From contig CAMCUQ010000021.1 of NCBI GenBank assembly GCA_945878775.1, positions 1-33,541 on the forward strand: 33,541 nucleotides of DNA, read 5' to 3'. Made by a program: the position numbers and the translations under genes. Origin of the DNA: Chthonomonas calidirosea (GTDB lineage: Bacteria; Armatimonadota; Chthonomonadetes; Chthonomonadales; Chthonomonadaceae). This document shows, in pieces, positions 7,388 to 16,600 of the stretch. Under the pieces are notes generated by a model. The model had not been told where the DNA came from, did not search any database, and was given only the letters and a program-made list of their open reading frames with translations. Position 1 is the first letter of the stretch, and every line of letters begins with the position of its first letter.

Positions 7388-8650
7388 ATGGCTCACTACG
7401 ATGTTCTAGTTGTGGGTGCAGGTCCTGCTGGAAATGCCGCAGCCTATGCGCTCACCAAAGGTGGGGCAAACGTCGCCCTCTTGGAGAAACAGACGCTTCC
7501 CCGCCATAAAACGTGTGGTGGAGGTATGTCCATAACAACGGGTGTCGCCCTCGATTTAGACGCATACCCAAACTTGGACACAAGTACGTTCGTAGAGCAA
7601 AAGGTCACATGGATGCGCCACACGTTCCACTTCCAAGACGCCTGCCTCCACCCTGTGAATCGGAATGCGGAGGAGCCTCCACTTTCGCTCTGGATGGTAC
7701 AAAGAAGTATTTTTGATAATGCACTCACAGAACGCGCGGTTCGAGCAGGAGCCACCCTAATCCAAGGAGCCGCACTCAAAGAGATTACGCAAGAAGCCGA
7801 TGGACGCTTGCGTATTCAGGCAGAGGGTAAGCACGGCGAATGGACTGCAACCGCAGACTATATTCTGGGAGCCGATGGCGCAAACGGAATAGTGGCGAAG
7901 CTAGCAGGGCTACGCCAAAAGCGAACTATGGGTATTGCAATGGAGGCTGAAGTACCCCACAACTGGGGCGATGGACACCCTGATCTACGTCCAGAGGTAA
8001 TACACTTAGAGTACGGGGCTGTACCGCGTGGATACGCGTGGGTCTTTCCAAAACAGAGCCACATTAACGTAGGAGCAGGTGTCTTTCAGCAGAGGCGCAC
8101 CGAGGGACGCGGTGACAAGAACATCAAAGACCTGCTTCAGTCCTCCATCCAGTCGTACTTGCATACATTGCAGCTCCCCATACCAGACGACATAACCTAC
8201 CACGCACATCCGATTCCCGTGTGGGAGGGGCTAGACACTATTGTCACCAAGAATCACCGCATCATGCTTCTTGGTGACTCGGCGGGTCTCGTGCAACCGC
8301 TCTTTGGAGATGGAATACTCCATGCCATAAAGAGCGGAAACTTCGCAGCACAAGCGATACTCGAAGGCAAGCCACAAACCTATGCTGACGCCGTACAAAA
8401 AGAGTTCAAAGCGGACTTTAACGGCGCAGCGCGTGTAGCGGAACTGTTTCATCAGTTTCCGTCCCTCTGCTATCACTACGGAGTGAAGCATCCAGATGCC
8501 ACCTATTGGGCGGCACGCCTCATGGCGGGAGAAGTACCCTTTCACTCTGTTCAGAGTAGACTCATGAAAAGGCTTCGCAGAGCAATATTGAAAGCACCCA
8601 AGCCACGGGAGGAGATGCCTACTCCCAATATTTCAGACACAAAGCCCTGA
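7388..8650 (+). CDS. FAD-dependent oxidoreductase, geranylgeranyl reductase family
   Basis: The 420-residue protein has the FAD-binding GAGPAG (residues 10-15), an acidic ribose-binding E33, CGGGMS at 43-48 and YGAVPRGYAWVFPK at 209-222. GADGANG lies at 161-167 and GDSAGLVQPLFGDGI at 296-310. This set is typical of geranylgeranyl reductase-like flavoproteins, which reduce isoprenoid double bonds (chlorophyll side chain, archaeal lipids, menaquinone chains); others are halogenases or hydroxylases. The substrate cannot be told from sequence. The ATG at 7388 has AAGGAG 5 nt upstream and lies 16 bp after manD, so the two are probably co-transcribed, an unexpected pairing. No transmembrane segment is visible. 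Confidence 0.8.
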   Translation: MAHYDVLVVGAGPAGNAAAYALTKGGANVALLEKQTLPRHKTCGGGMSITTGVALDLDAYPNLDTSTFVEQKVTWMRHTFHFQDACLHPVNRNAEEPPLSLWMVQRSIFDNALTERAVRAGATLIQGAALKEITQEADGRLRIQAEGKHGEWTATADYILGADGANGIVAKLAGLRQKRTMGIAMEAEVPHNWGDGHPDLRPEVIHLEYGAVPRGYAWVFPKQSHINVGAGVFQQRRTEGRGDKNIKDLLQSSIQSYLHTLQLPIPDDITYHAHPIPVWEGLDTIVTKNHRIMLLGDSAGLVQPLFGDGILHAIKSGNFAAQAILEGKPQTYADAVQKEFKADFNGAARVAELFHQFPSLCYHYGVKHPDATYWAARLMAGEVPFHSVQSRLMKRLRRAILKAPKPREEMPTPNISDTKP

Positions 8651-8757
8651 AATAGCACAATAAGGGAATTATGGGCTCGACGCTTCGCGTAAGGAGTACA
8701 AAGAATGCAACCCCTGTCCTATTTTCCCATCCCTATCTTTTTGAAGGAGACACAAAC

Positions 8758-9528
8758 ATGAGTCCAGAGATGGATCGCCGACAACTCTTCGCTCTCGGCG
8801 CGATTGGAACTGGTATCGCCGCTGCAACATTTGCAGAGCCCGTATTTGCCCAAGCGGGCGATGCTCCGGCAGATGGACCCTCCGCAGGAAATGCCAAATG
8901 GGATTTGAAGCCCATGCCTTTCCCAGAGAAACTGAAGAACACCGCTCCCGCAGGCATCAGTGTAAAAACCCATGAAGAGCACTATAAACTCTACAGTGGG
9001 TACGTCACCAAAGTCAACGAGATACGCAAAAAACTGGCACAGCTCGGCGTTCCCGGCGAGAAAGCAGGCAACCAGACATTCAGCGATATTCGTGAACTCA
9101 AAGTCGAATACACATTTGCACTCGGTGGCGTCAAGAACCATGAGATATACTTCAACATCCTCGGTGGACAGGGTGGCAAGCCCACAGGCGAGATTGGAGA
9201 CTTGATCGACAAAGCATTTGGTTCCTATGAGCGGTGGGCTGCCGACCTGAAACAAACAGGCATAGCAGCGCGTGGCTGGGTTTGGTTGGCACACGACTAC
9301 ACAGAGAACACCTTCTTCAACTATATCGGCGATGCCCAAAACACGTTCCCCGTTTGGCACGCCACTCCCATTCTTGCCCTCGATGTCTACGAGCATGCCT
9401 ACTACTACGATTTCCAGACAGGGAGAGCAAAATACATAGATGCTTTCTTGAAGTCCGTCGATTGGGACGCCGTAAACAAATACCTCGCCGTAGCAAAAGC
9501 AGTAGCAAACGCCGCAAACGGCAAATAG
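8758..9528 (+). CDS. Tat-exported superoxide dismutase, Fe/Mn family
   Basis: The 256-residue protein begins with a twin-arginine signal: MDRRQLFALG at 5-14, then a hydrophobic stretch ending in PVFAQA near 33. It therefore folds around its metal in the cytoplasm before export. The mature part is an Fe/Mn superoxide dismutase with NHEIYF (H128), GWVWL at 173-177 and DVYEHAYYYDF carrying ligands D209 and H213. The first-ligand helix reads THEEHYKLYSGYV (H72, H75) and seems one residue shorter than the usual HH..HH..YV pattern, so the first ligand is less certain. An upstream ATG at 8671 would bury the Tat signal, while the ATG at 8758 follows GAAGGAG. A terminator lies just downstream. It probably protects the periplasm from superoxide. 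Confidence 0.85.
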   Translation: MSPEMDRRQLFALGAIGTGIAAATFAEPVFAQAGDAPADGPSAGNAKWDLKPMPFPEKLKNTAPAGISVKTHEEHYKLYSGYVTKVNEIRKKLAQLGVPGEKAGNQTFSDIRELKVEYTFALGGVKNHEIYFNILGGQGGKPTGEIGDLIDKAFGSYERWAADLKQTGIAARGWVWLAHDYTENTFFNYIGDAQNTFPVWHATPILALDVYEHAYYYDFQTGRAKYIDAFLKSVDWDAVNKYLAVAKAVANAANGK

Positions 9529-9549
9529 GAACCTCCGCATGTACCTTTC

Positions 9550-9580
9550 CTCACCCGCTTCTTTCGCCAGAGCGGGTGAG
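9550..9580 (+). terminator. Rho-independent terminator after the superoxide dismutase gene
   Basis: CTCACCCGCT pairs perfectly with AGCGGGTGAG (10 bp, 11-nt loop) and is followed by TTTCTT. It lies 21 bp after the stop at 9528. The 3' arm contains GGTGAG, which is also the only Shine-Dalgarno candidate for the mtlD start at 9587, so the hairpin may also limit mtlD translation. Confidence 0.75.
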
Positions 9581-9586
9581 TTTCTT

Positions 9587-10762
9587 ATGACCATTACCAT
9601 GAAAACACCTACCGCCATTCAATTTGGAGCCGGAAACATAGGCAGAGGCTTCCTTGCCCAACTCTTTCACGAGAGCGGTTTTGAGGTCGTGTTTGCCGAT
9701 GTTGCAGAGCCACTACTACAAGCTATTAATAACCGTGGAGAGTACACGATTCAGATAGTGGGAGACAACGCCGAGGACGTTCCCATCAATACCATTCGTG
9801 CTATTCACAGTCGTGATGTGGATGCCATCGCAAGTGAGCTAGCCTCTAGCCAGATAGTCTGCACGGCGGTTGGTGCCAACGTGTTGCCCCACCTTGCGCC
9901 CGCCATAGCACAAGGACTAATTCTGCGACACCGACAGAATTCTCAACCGATAAATATTCTTCTTTGTGAGAACCTCCACGACGCGGCTTCCCTCCTGCGA
10001 ACCCACGTCTCAAAACACCTACCAGAGGCAGAACGTGACACCATACTCCTCAAAACCGGCTTCGTGCAAGCGGTAGTAAGCCGAATGGTTCCTGCCCAAA
10101 CAGAAGCGGAGAAAGCAAAGGATATTCTCGGTGTCCGAGTGGAAGCCTACAAACGCCTTCCCATAGATGCCAACGCTATTGTCGGAGATTTCCCCAAAAT
10201 TGCAGGTGTGGAACCTGTCTCAAACTTCCTTGCCTATGTGGAACGAAAACTGTACACCCATAACTGTGCCCACGCTATTCTCGGCTATTTGGGGCATTCC
10301 AAGGGCTACAATTTCGGCTATGAGGCGCTACAAGATGAGGAGATTCGGGCACTGCTCACAGATGTTCTGCGCGAAACAGGGGAGGCACTCCTCCGAAAGC
10401 ACCATTTTGACCCAGAAACACACCAAAATCACGTTCTAGACCTGCTTCACCGCTTTGAGAATAGGAGCCTTGGGGATACCTGCCTGCGCCTAGCCCGTGA
10501 CCCCATTCGCAAGTTGGCAATTGACGATAGATTGGTCGGATCGGCAAGATTGTGCGAATTGGAAGGGATAGAGCCAACAGCATTAGTGATCGCGATAGTC
10601 ACTGCATTGAGACACGACGATCCGTCTGATCCCAGTACCCTTAAGCTACAAGCAACCCTTGCAGAACATGGCATAGAGCGGGTGCTAACAGAACTCTGTG
10701 GACTGCCATCACAGGAACCACTACACCAGAAAATATTGAACAGGTGGAGACAAACAGCATGA
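9587..10762 (+). CDS. mtlD: Mannitol-1-phosphate 5-dehydrogenase
   Basis: The 391-residue product has the NAD-binding FGAGNIGRGF (residues 13-22) near its start. It also has the polyol-dehydrogenase catalytic pattern K221-x4-N226-x2-H229 (KLYTHNCAHA), followed by LGHSKGY. Length and motifs fit MtlD, which interconverts mannitol 1-phosphate and fructose 6-phosphate with NAD+; tagaturonate or fructuronate reductases of the same superfamily are longer. The frame is open to an ATG at 9539, but that would place the sod terminator inside the gene. ATG 9587 (or 9599) fits better. No mannitol PTS component is nearby, so the supply of mannitol 1-phosphate is unclear. The stop overlaps the next gene's ATG (ATGA). 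Confidence 0.85.
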   Translation: MTITMKTPTAIQFGAGNIGRGFLAQLFHESGFEVVFADVAEPLLQAINNRGEYTIQIVGDNAEDVPINTIRAIHSRDVDAIASELASSQIVCTAVGANVLPHLAPAIAQGLILRHRQNSQPINILLCENLHDAASLLRTHVSKHLPEAERDTILLKTGFVQAVVSRMVPAQTEAEKAKDILGVRVEAYKRLPIDANAIVGDFPKIAGVEPVSNFLAYVERKLYTHNCAHAILGYLGHSKGYNFGYEALQDEEIRALLTDVLRETGEALLRKHHFDPETHQNHVLDLLHRFENRSLGDTCLRLARDPIRKLAIDDRLVGSARLCELEGIEPTALVIAIVTALRHDDPSDPSTLKLQATLAEHGIERVLTELCGLPSQEPLHQKILNRWRQTA

Positions 10763-11976
10763 GTTTGGAGATTCGAGCGATTCGCGAGGAGGAGCGTGAA
10801 GAGGCAATACAACTCTGGTGCACCGTATGGGGAGGTGAATCCAGCAAGCCCTATTTTTCACGGTATTTCTATGGCGATGTTGAGTGGCTTCCCTATTACA
10901 CCATTGTAGCCCTCCTTGATGGCAAAATGGTCAGTGCGGTTCAGGTCTGCAAGCGAATCGTTCCAGTCGGTGACTATCGTCTCACCATGGGAGGTATCGC
11001 GAACGTCGCCACTCTCCCCGAGCACCGAGGAAAAGGCTACAATACCGAATGCCTTAAAAAAGCAATAGAGGTCATGGAGGCAGACGCGATGGATTTCTCC
11101 CTCCTCTTCACCGGCATAAACCCCTACTATGCCCGGCTCGGCTACTGTGATCTTCCTGCGACGTTCTTTGCGGGAAAGATTCGAGACGATTTCTCCCCAA
11201 GCACAACACCTTACACCGTCCGCCTTGCCAATGCTCAAGACTTGCCTTTCCTCTTCCAAATCTACTCAATCTACAACTCCACGCGCCCTATCACCGTTCA
11301 GCGTTCGGAAGCATATTGGAGAGACTGGATCGGAATCTCTGCCGACAAAATCCCCGAAAACCTCTTTGTTGCAGAGAGTGCCAGAGGGGAGATCGTTGGC
11401 TATGTTCGAGTGGGGCATTTCAGTTCAGCAGTACCCTACAATGAAAATGAGGTTGAAGCACGTATCATCGAATACGGATCAGACCCTCTCGATTCCGAGG
11501 CGATTGCCACGGCATTGCTCGAAGAGGTCACAGGCAGGGTCTTGGGGGCGGGTACACATCGGCTTGTCGCATCCCTCCCCAAAGAGCCAGCACTACAATC
11601 TGCCCTCGCCAAAATCCTAGAATCCGTGGAAACACGAACCTCTGGCTCCGCCATGTTCCGTCTACTTCACACCACAAACCTCTTTAAAAGCCTGACGTTC
11701 ACCATGAATGACCGCTGGATAGAAGCCGGGCGCCCACAGGGTTCTCTCACATTTGAGACGCCTTACGGTGCTACACGAATTAATGCAACAGGTGACTTCC
11801 TCACGATTACCCTAGAGGATAATCCCTCTGAAGCCCTCACGCAGTCCGCCTTCTTTGCTCTACTCTTCGGCATTTCCACCCCCGAGAGCCTTACAAGTGA
11901 TCCCTTGACCCAGAATCTAATGCGCTCACTCTTCGCGCCACACTCTCCCACCTACTGGGGTGCGGACGGCTTTTAA
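10759..11976 (+). CDS. GNAT family N-acetyltransferase, Eis-like
   Basis: The 405-residue protein has an N-terminal GNAT domain with the acetyl-CoA motif VATLPEHRGKGYNTECL (83-99) and the following FTGINPYYARLGY (117-129). A second domain of similar size follows, and the C-terminal 100 residues may be a sterol-carrier-like domain. That layout and length match Eis-type acetyltransferases, which acetylate amines on antibiotics or peptides; the natural substrate here is unknown. The ATG overlaps the mtlD stop by ATGA, with GGTGGAG about 9 nt upstream, so translation is coupled to mtlD. A GTG at 10744 in the same frame is less likely. Confidence 0.82.
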   Translation: MSLEIRAIREEEREEAIQLWCTVWGGESSKPYFSRYFYGDVEWLPYYTIVALLDGKMVSAVQVCKRIVPVGDYRLTMGGIANVATLPEHRGKGYNTECLKKAIEVMEADAMDFSLLFTGINPYYARLGYCDLPATFFAGKIRDDFSPSTTPYTVRLANAQDLPFLFQIYSIYNSTRPITVQRSEAYWRDWIGISADKIPENLFVAESARGEIVGYVRVGHFSSAVPYNENEVEARIIEYGSDPLDSEAIATALLEEVTGRVLGAGTHRLVASLPKEPALQSALAKILESVETRTSGSAMFRLLHTTNLFKSLTFTMNDRWIEAGRPQGSLTFETPYGATRINATGDFLTITLEDNPSEALTQSAFFALLFGISTPESLTSDPLTQNLMRSLFAPHSPTYWGADGF

Positions 11977-12096
11977 GGACAGAGTCGCGGCGGGAAAGTC
12001 AGTCTGCAAAACGGGCAACCCTTCTCCAAAATGAAAGAGCAAAGACAGAAGTTAAGCACCATTTGCTCAGCAACAAGTTGTCTATTCCTATAAAAT

Positions 12097-12138
12097 GAGG
12101 GCTTGATTGAGACGATTTTACGTCTCAATCAAGCCCTC
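12097..12138 (-). terminator. Strong hairpin terminator between convergent genes
   Basis: A perfect 18-bp stem (12097-12114 with 12121-12138) with a 6-nt loop lies in the 230-bp gap between the acetyltransferase (ends 11976) and the leftward cytochrome gene (ends 12207). On the minus strand it is followed by ATTTTAT, which fits termination of the leftward operon. There is no U-tract on the plus side. The rest of this gap shows nothing recognisable. Confidence 0.82.
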
Positions 12139-12206
12139 TAGCTCTCTGTACTGCAACCGCGGTATAGGGAGTGCCCCCAACCTCAACGGCGCATGTCAGG
12201 CAATTA

Positions 12207-13559
12207 CTACTTTTTGCGGCGGCGTCCAGCACCACCAAAGTCAGGAAAACCCGGTGCCTCTACTCCTTTGGTGAGATGCTCGGAATCGACGAGATAACTC
12301 ACGAAAGCGATACACATCTCATCGGTCGTCTGCTCTCCCCAACTTGCTCCCTTCGGAGGGTTGCGAGGGTTCAATGGGTTCTCCACCGAGTTGTCGTACT
12401 TCGCCACGAGTTTCAACTGCGTCGACTTCGGAACTGAAATTGGGTTCTTGAATCCGTAGGTCATCTGCCAGTTGAAGTTCCAGTTTGACACACGAACCAA
12501 AGGTACAACCTTCCCCTCAGGAGTCTCAGCAACGACAGTCATCTCCCGCCCCAGCAGGTGCATGTGAGGCGTCACAGAGATAAGCGTGACATCTCCCGGC
12601 AAAGGCGTGCTAGCACGAACCTCATGCGCCTTCGCTCCAGCAGGTATATAGAAGAACGGGTTAATCACCATCGCGGTACGAACGCGCTTGTCCACAGGCT
12701 TGCTATGGAAAGTGAGCCCTACTCGTGTCTGATCCTCCTCTGCCTTACCGCTCTTATGATAGTGAACCTGAAGCACAACATCTGCGCCCTTAGGAAGCAG
12801 TATTCCAATCCCTTCTGGCAACTTAGTGGGTTCATTTCCAGGAGCCCACCCTGCTATCACACCCGAAGGCAAAAATCCTACTCCACCATAGGAGGAATAG
12901 CCTTGTGAAGGGTCGGCGGCGTCCAACTTTCGCGCCTGACCACTTGTATCCAAGAACGCAAGCACATGATGCACCACAGAACGATTCCCCGGCTTCACCT
13001 CAACGCCCGATATATAGCGGTCCTCGGTATAGTTTGTGGGGATCACAAAACATTGAAACACATCGTCCCCGGAAGCACCGACATCGAATCCCTGAGATGA
13101 CTCTACAACGAGATCAGGATTTCCGTTCTGCCAGCCCTTCGTAAAAACGGGAGACTTCGGGGCTTCGTTCGGATTGCCTTCCGGCATTCCCGCCTTCACC
13201 CAATCCTGCAACATCTGCTTTTGTTCGTCGCTCAGCACTCGCTCACCGAGAAACTCTCCAAATCCATGTTCTGCACGCCACGGCGGCATAATCCCTTTTT
13301 GCGTAATCAATGCTATCTGCTGACCGTGCTTCTTAATCTCTTTGTAGTTTGTCAATGAGAAAGGAGCAACCTCGCCCTCATGGTGACACACAGAACATTT
13401 ATCATAGATCAAGGACGCGACACCCTTGCTAAAAGTCACACCACCTTTTGCCTTCGAGGGCTTTGCCGCCAAGCGCGTGTCCGCGCTACCACGCAACGCC
13501 ATTAGGCATACAACTCCCAAGAAACACGCCCCAATACCAAATTTCAATTGTCGTCTCAT
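12207..13559 (-). CDS. Cytochrome c domain fused to copper type II monooxygenase-like domains (PHM fold)
   Basis: The 450-residue protein has a signal peptide (MRRQLKFGIGACFLGVVCLMAL). A short cytochrome c domain follows, with heme motif CSVCH (C55, C58, H59) and a likely axial methionine M91 in GIMPPW. The rest matches the two copper domains of peptidylglycine/dopamine monooxygenases. HH at 197-198 and H266 (QVHYH) fit the first copper, and H332, H334 (PHMH) and M415 (DEMC) fit the second, so all six ligands appear present. Fused heme and copper sites suggest a periplasmic oxidoreductase that passes electrons from the heme to copper; the substrate is unknown. A TTG at 13583 is in frame, but AAGGAG lies between it and the ATG at 13559, which I chose. 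It follows the RND gene by 60 bp and has its own TATAAT. The C-terminus is basic (RRRKK). Confidence 0.85.
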   Translation of the reverse strand: MRRQLKFGIGACFLGVVCLMALRGSADTRLAAKPSKAKGGVTFSKGVASLIYDKCSVCHHEGEVAPFSLTNYKEIKKHGQQIALITQKGIMPPWRAEHGFGEFLGERVLSDEQKQMLQDWVKAGMPEGNPNEAPKSPVFTKGWQNGNPDLVVESSQGFDVGASGDDVFQCFVIPTNYTEDRYISGVEVKPGNRSVVHHVLAFLDTSGQARKLDAADPSQGYSSYGGVGFLPSGVIAGWAPGNEPTKLPEGIGILLPKGADVVLQVHYHKSGKAEEDQTRVGLTFHSKPVDKRVRTAMVINPFFYIPAGAKAHEVRASTPLPGDVTLISVTPHMHLLGREMTVVAETPEGKVVPLVRVSNWNFNWQMTYGFKNPISVPKSTQLKLVAKYDNSVENPLNPRNPPKGASWGEQTTDEMCIAFVSYLVDSEHLTKGVEAPGFPDFGGAGRRRKK

Positions 13560-13593
13560 CTCTCGCAATCTCCTTCTAAACAACTATACGTAC

Positions 13594-13599
13594 ATTATA
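13594..13599 (-). promoter_or_regulatory. Promoter -10 box for the cytochrome c/copper protein gene
   Basis: A perfect TATAAT lies on the minus strand in the 60-bp gap between the RND stop and the cytochrome start, 35 bp upstream of the ATG. The -35 region is poor. It suggests this gene can be transcribed apart from the upstream hopanoid/pump operon. Confidence 0.45.
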
Positions 13600-13619
13600 C
13601 CTCATCGGTTACACTAGTA

Positions 13620-16600
13620 TTAACCGTCACCCTCTCCAAATCGCCGCCTATAGCGGCTGGCAACATCATCAAAAAACGAATAGATCACGGGAATCATTAC
13701 AAGCGTCAAGACGGTGGACACCAACAGCCCCCCGATCACAACAACCGCCATGGGCGCACGAAGCTCCGCCGCCTCGCCAATACGAAGGGCAATGGGAAGC
13801 ATCCCCACGATTGTAGAGGTAGTCGTCATCAATATCGGGCGCAGGCGGGTTGCCCCTGCTTCAATGAGAGCCTCTCGCTTCGCCACCCCGCGTCCCCGAA
13901 GCGTATTTGTGTAGTCCAGTAGCAGAATCGCGTTACGCCCCATCAACCCCAGAAGCATAATGATCCCGATCCCCGAAACCAACGAAAGTGTATCCCCCGT
14001 CATCACCAGCGCCACAAACGCCCCAATGAGTGCCATAGGAAGCGTAAACATAATTACGAAAGGCATCAAAAGAGAGTTGAAGAGCGAAGCCGTCACCACA
14101 TAAACAAGAATAACCGCCAAGCCCAATGCAAAAACAAAATGGGGTACATTCTCCACCATTGCCTTCGCATCTCCTGCCTCGCTATAGGTTATCCCTTCAT
14201 GTGGAACGGAATCCAGTGCCTTCCGAAAGCCTCCTGCAACATCATTCAATGCCCCCTCTGCACTCAGGTTCGCGGTCACCATTACAGAGCGTAAACCGTT
14301 ATGCCGTTCAATGTTCGCCGGCGCGACTTGCCTCTCAATGGTAGCCACATCCGAGAGCAGAATCGGCTGATTCCCTCCATTCGGATCGCTTCCCACAACC
14401 ATATTCTGAATATCCGTTAGGCTGTTTCGCTGATCCTCTTGTAGCCGAATACGGATCGGGTAGTCGTGATTTGCCTCTTGATAAATCGTATCCGTATTGC
14501 CTGTCAGTGAATCACGAACGATGCTCCCCGCCAGGTTTACCGGAATTCCAAACTCAGAAGACTTACGGCTCTCCACAACAGCAGTGATCTCTGGCTGTCC
14601 CGTTCGCACCGAGAGTTGTGGATCAATGACACCGGGAATGGAGGCGATTTTCTCTTTAACCGTTCGTGCATACTGAAAGAGTGAAGTCAAATCTTGACCG
14701 TCCAACTGGAACTGAATACCGCGCTGTAGCCCCTGAATGGAACGGACAGCAACAGAGGCAATCTCTGCTTTATTCTCTTTGGCAAGTGCGCTCAACTTCT
14801 GGCGCAACTCTATCGCAACACTCTCATCGGAGCGGGCGCGTGTGTTTTTCTGCCCAAAGAGCGCGCCGATCATACTTTGCTTGCTCTTCAGCAGAACTGT
14901 CACCTGAGCAAAATCCTCACCCTGTTTCGGGATTGTACCAAAGCCCCCCACCACTTGTCCAACATTCGTGACGAGCGATTGAACCTCCACAATAGGCTTC
15001 ACTTGTACCTCAACTCGCTTTGCAACGGCGTCCGTCGTTCCGAGGCTTGTGCCGGCAGGCATCTGAATGTCAATCGTGATTAGCCCCTGATCGATACCGG
15101 GCATAAACTCTGTTCCGAGTCGTGGCAACGCCACAAGCATGCTCACGATCATGAAGAGGGTACCACTCACAAACACCACGAGCCGATGCGCTAGTGCCCA
15201 CCCGATCAGTCCACGATAGAGACGCTCCATGCCCCGATACAACCTCTCAAGAAGCAGGAACAGTCCCCTACGTGCCTCTAAGTTCTCCCCAGAACGATAC
15301 CAACGCGCCGCCAACATTGGCGTGACCGAAAACGAAACCACCAAGGAAAGCAGGGTTGCCGTCGCAATTGTCAGCCCAAACTCCTTGAAAAAACTGCCAA
15401 CTACTCCTCCCATAAACCCTATAGGAACGAAAACAACCACGTCTACAAGCGTCGTCGTCAAGTCGGCAAAACCGATTTCGCTCCGCCCTTTGATTGCCGC
15501 CTCTTTCGGCGTTGCCCCCATACCAAGATGGCGCGTGATACTCTCTAAAATCACTATAGAATCGTCCACAAGTATGCCAACGGAGAGCGATAAAGCCAAC
15601 AAGCTAATCTGATTCAAGGTAAAGTTTGATGCCCACATCACCAAGAATGTCGCAATAATACACGTGGGAATGGCAATACTCACGATGATTGTGCCACGGA
15701 AATTATGGAGGAAGAGCAAAACCACCACCATCGCCAAAACCGATCCAAGCACAAGGCTGACATTCACATCTTCCAGCGCCGAACGCACCATCGTTGCATC
15801 GTTATTTAGTAAAACCACCGAGAGGTCGGAGGGTAGCGACACCCGCAAATCCTTGAGGGCAGACATAACTCCATCCACAACCTGCACTGTATTCGAATCC
15901 GAAGAGCGTGAGACCGCAACCATGATCCCTTCCACTCCATTCACACGGTTGATCTCCGAGCGATCTGCCTTCCCATCCCTCACACTAGCCACGTCGGATA
16001 CCAATACCGCAGGGGTTGGCAATCCGCTCCCTCCCCCCAGCATTCGAGCTTGACTCTGTGATTGAAGCAGTTGTGGCGCAAGTATCTGTGTCTGTCGAAT
16101 GGCGTCCAAAGTGGTAAACGCGCCGGTCACGCGTACACTCGTTGCACTGCTGTCCCGATGCACACTCCCACTTGGAATATCTTTTCCTGCCGCCTTCAAC
16201 GAGTTTACGACATCCGCAATGGTGATACCATACTGAGCAAGGCGTTCCCGATCAATATCAACCTGAATCTCACGTTGCGTTCCTCCAACCACTTGAACAG
16301 ATGCCACGCCCCCGACACGCTCCAAGCGTGGGCGAATGGTATTATCTGCCAACCCTCGCAGTTCACGCAAAGAAACCGATTGACTGCTCATTCCCAACTG
16401 CACCACAGGACGTGCGTTTATATCGAGTTTTGCGACCACAGGGTAGGTAAGTTCCGAGGGCAGCTGAGAGCGAATGGCATCGATGCGGCTTCGCACATTC
16501 GATATTGCCGATTCAATATTGCTCCCCTCTTGAAACTCAACGCTAATCACCGAGATGTTTGCCTGAGAGTTTGAGGAGACCTCTTTTACACCCGGAGTCG

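Noticed and set aside
9587-9601. ATGACCATTACCATG resembles the start of a lacZ alpha vector fragment
   Set aside because: The match is partial and the frame continues into a normal mtlD gene; no vector sequence follows.
8719-9618. A 299-codon open frame antisense to the superoxide dismutase gene
   Set aside because: It is opposite a gene with clear SOD motifs, Tat signal and ribosome site; the antisense translation is Cys/Val-rich without domains. It is a by-product of codon bias.
12097-12138. Perfect 18-bp inverted repeat as a possible small mobile element
   Set aside because: No target duplication or second copy is seen, and the minus-strand U-rich tail and position after a gene end fit a terminator. 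The 20-bp repeat at 25725-25767 was rejected for the same reason.
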